Of a DNA stretch of 15,186 nt, positions 13,945 through 15,186 are shown piece by piece. Position 1 is the first letter of the stretch. Every line of letters starts with the position of its first letter. Origin of the DNA: Pseudomonadota bacterium (lineage in GTDB: Bacteria; Desulfobacterota; Desulfobacteria; Desulfobacterales; ETH-SRB1). Both the position numbers and the translations under genes were made by a program. The stretch lies in the NCBI GenBank assembly GCA_018897415.1, contig JAHIKR010000348.1:1-15186 (forward strand), given 5' to 3'. Under the pieces are notes generated by a model. It searched no databases, was not told the origin of the DNA, and saw only the letters and a program-made list of their open reading frames with translations.

Positions 13945-14721
13945 TTACATGTAAAACAATATCGATATGATAACATTGATGACCAGGCAGTAGAAAAAAC
14001 ATTCAACAGCGGCTTTGGAAGTGCTGACCGGTATGTCTGTAATAAGTTTTTTTATACTGAAGCCATGCTTAAGACATGTAGCGGTAATTGCGATTCCAAA
14101 GAATATAGCCTTTATAATTCCAACGGCGATATCAGTGGCGGTTATAGCTTTTCCTATCTGTGTCATAAAGTCGCCCATGGGTATATATGTAAATACCCAA
14201 ACTATCAAATAACCTCCAATAATAGCTACCAGATCAAAAACTATAAAAAGACAAAGTATAGCAGAAGTTATCCCGATTAATCTTGGCAGACAGACTATAC
14301 GCATCGGGTCAATTCCTGCCATTTCAATGGCATCTATTTCATGGAGAACATTCATATAGCTGATCTCTATGGCTACAGCGGTTGCTGATCTTAATAGGAC
14401 CAAAAGTGCTGTTACAACGGGACCAAGCTCTCTAACAATCAGCATTACCATTGTTTTACCAAGATCGTACTGGCCTGAAACCTTGGCAAATTGTATGATT
14501 AGCATGCTTCCAAAAACAAGTGCTATCGGAATAATAATAGGCAGGGCCTGGACACAGGTAAAATAAACCTGCTCAAGAGTAACTCTTCTGACAAGAGCTC
14601 TGCCTGCCCTGGGTCTTTGAAATATCAGAACAAATATTCTGTGCGTAAAGGCGAATAAGTTTAAGATGTGGTTTGTAGTGATAGTGGCTTTTTTGCCTAT
14701 ATAGCCAGCGATGTAATCCAT
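13945..14721 (-). CDS. mlaE: MlaE/YrbE-family ABC transporter permease
   Basis: Inner-membrane permease of an Mla-type phospholipid transport complex, 258 aa, which is the normal length. An N-terminal amphipathic region (about 18-50) is followed by five or six hydrophobic segments. The family core IVRELGPVVTALLVLLRSA (95-113) and the EIDAIEMAGIDP motif (128-139), which couples to the ATPase, are both clear, although some usual glycines are replaced (RSATAVAIEISYM, where RxGxAxAAELG is common). It is the first gene of the operon behind the promoter at 14750-14778. The coupling motif is kept although the adjacent ATPase-like protein is degenerate. No MlaB or MlaC is encoded here. Confidence 0.93.
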   Translation of the reverse strand: MDYIAGYIGKKATITTNHILNLFAFTHRIFVLIFQRPRAGRALVRRVTLEQVYFTCVQALPIIIPIALVFGSMLIIQFAKVSGQYDLGKTMVMLIVRELGPVVTALLVLLRSATAVAIEISYMNVLHEIDAIEMAGIDPMRIVCLPRLIGITSAILCLFIVFDLVAIIGGYLIVWVFTYIPMGDFMTQIGKAITATDIAVGIIKAIFFGIAITATCLKHGFSIKKLITDIPVSTSKAAVECFFYCLVINVIISILFYM

Positions 14722-14749
14722 TTTAATTCATCAAAATATTCGAAAATAT

Positions 14750-14778
14750 GTTATAATTAAATAATTATGAATTCGCAA
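14750..14778 (-). promoter_or_regulatory. Promoter of the mla-lipoprotein operon
   Basis: On the minus strand TTGCGA (14773-14778), a 17-bp spacer and TATAAC (14750-14755) make a convincing sigma-70-type promoter in AT-rich DNA. The start site would be near 14743, about 22 nt before the mlaE ATG. A palindromic element begins 14 bp upstream of the -35 box. Confidence 0.55.
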
Positions 14779-14792
14779 AAAGTTAAAATTTA

Positions 14793-14918
14793 GACGGCAA
14801 AGTAAAAAGCTTCAGTTTCAAGGCGCGCAAATCCTGAGGAGAGAGGCGTACTTATAGCTACGCCGCAACGACGAAGGATGCAGAGCAACGCAGAAAATGG
14901 ACTTTTTACGAAGCCGTC
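14793..14918 (-). repeat. Palindromic MITE-like element, copy B
   Basis: 126 bp in the reverse orientation to 6652-6776, and clearly the same family: both ends (GACGGCTTCGTAAAAAGTCC and TTTTTACTTTGCCGTC in minus orientation), the central GGCGTA...TACGCC and the block GCGCGCCTTGAA are shared, while the rest differs. The outer ends are TAGACGGC and GCCGTCTA, which suggests insertion at a TA dinucleotide. In both copies one end reads TTCG and the other AAAG beside GTAAAAAG, so left and right ends are distinct. It is close to the mla promoter. Confidence 0.88.
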
Positions 14919-15186
14919 TATATTGGCCGGTCTTTTATTGACTTCTACAATATAAAAATTCAAAAGGTCAACAAAATTAGACAAATATCTCAAAAGATGA
15001 AAACCGGCTGATTTTTGGTCAACAATCATGAAATCTGTGGGAATAGTCAGAATGCGGGACGTCCATATTCGTAAGGCTGCGCCAAGAGATTTAGTTTATT
15101 CTTTTTGTATGATATGTATCTAATTAACTGCAGCATGTTTTAAATAATTAGAAGTCTTAAAAATGGAATCAACAGCAGGGTCTTCA
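14919..15186. other. Intergenic stretch without a supported gene
   Basis: AT-rich, 268 bp. There is a direct repeat GGTCAACA (about 14966 and 15018) and a palindrome GGACGTCC (about 15058-15065). An open frame on the minus strand from the window edge to TAG at 15120 (22 codons, ending in LKHAAVN) could be the tail of a gene beyond the edge, but a second minus frame is also open, so I do not call it. No RNA gene is evident. Confidence 0.4.

Noticed and set aside
14790..15029. 79-codon open frame on the minus strand
   Set aside because: Its second half is the inverted-repeat element, it has no good ribosome-binding site, and the product looks like nothing known.
15120..15186. Possible C-terminal fragment of a minus-strand gene at the window edge
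   Set aside because: Only 22 codons, and another minus frame is also open there; it cannot be distinguished from chance.

Overview
The window is AT-rich bacterial chromosome, almost fully coding, with short operons on both strands. The gene styles point to a Gram-negative anaerobe, most likely a sulfate reducer of the Desulfobacterales (Desulfobacterota): MoaE-like/MoaC fusion, PabB-PabC fusion, a long MCE protein, and many small dispersed palindromic repeats. That placement is inference; no marker gene is present.

Layout. (1) 223-5356, minus strand: a compact six-gene operon, transcribed mobA, moaE-like/moaC, rmuC, mltA, tatB, tatC. Genes overlap by 4-8 bp or lie within 17 bp of each other. 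It joins molybdenum cofactor synthesis, a RmuC nuclease-like protein, a lytic transglycosylase and the Tat translocon; Tat exports folded molybdoenzymes. (2) 5357-5578: divergent promoter region with a 7-bp tandem repeat. (3) 5579-6653, plus strand: pyrR and a moaB/mog-type gene. (4) 6652-6803: palindromic repeat element between convergent operons. (5) 6825-7654, minus: an unrecognised protein with an internal duplication, overlapped by a single-domain response regulator. (6) 7772-10631, minus: pabA (TTG start) and a pabB-pabC fusion, which together make p-aminobenzoate for folate; an intrinsic terminator sits immediately before the pabA ribosome-binding site. (7) 10813-14721, minus: an Mla/MCE lipid-transport operon of permease, degenerate ATPase-like subunit, MCE protein and a CsgG-like/TPR lipoprotein, behind a good sigma-70-type promoter. 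(8) 14793-15186: a second copy of the palindromic element, then about 265 bp without a convincing gene.

Most unusual points. The MlaF-like protein has an intact frame but has lost Walker A, Q-loop, signature, Walker B glutamate and H-loop residues, so it looks like a pseudo-ATPase. A 173-bp MITE-like element with a 4-bp target duplication sits inside codon 3 of the ancestral lipoprotein gene; element plus duplication is exactly 59 codons and stays open in frame. At least four families of small repeats occupy the intergenic gaps.
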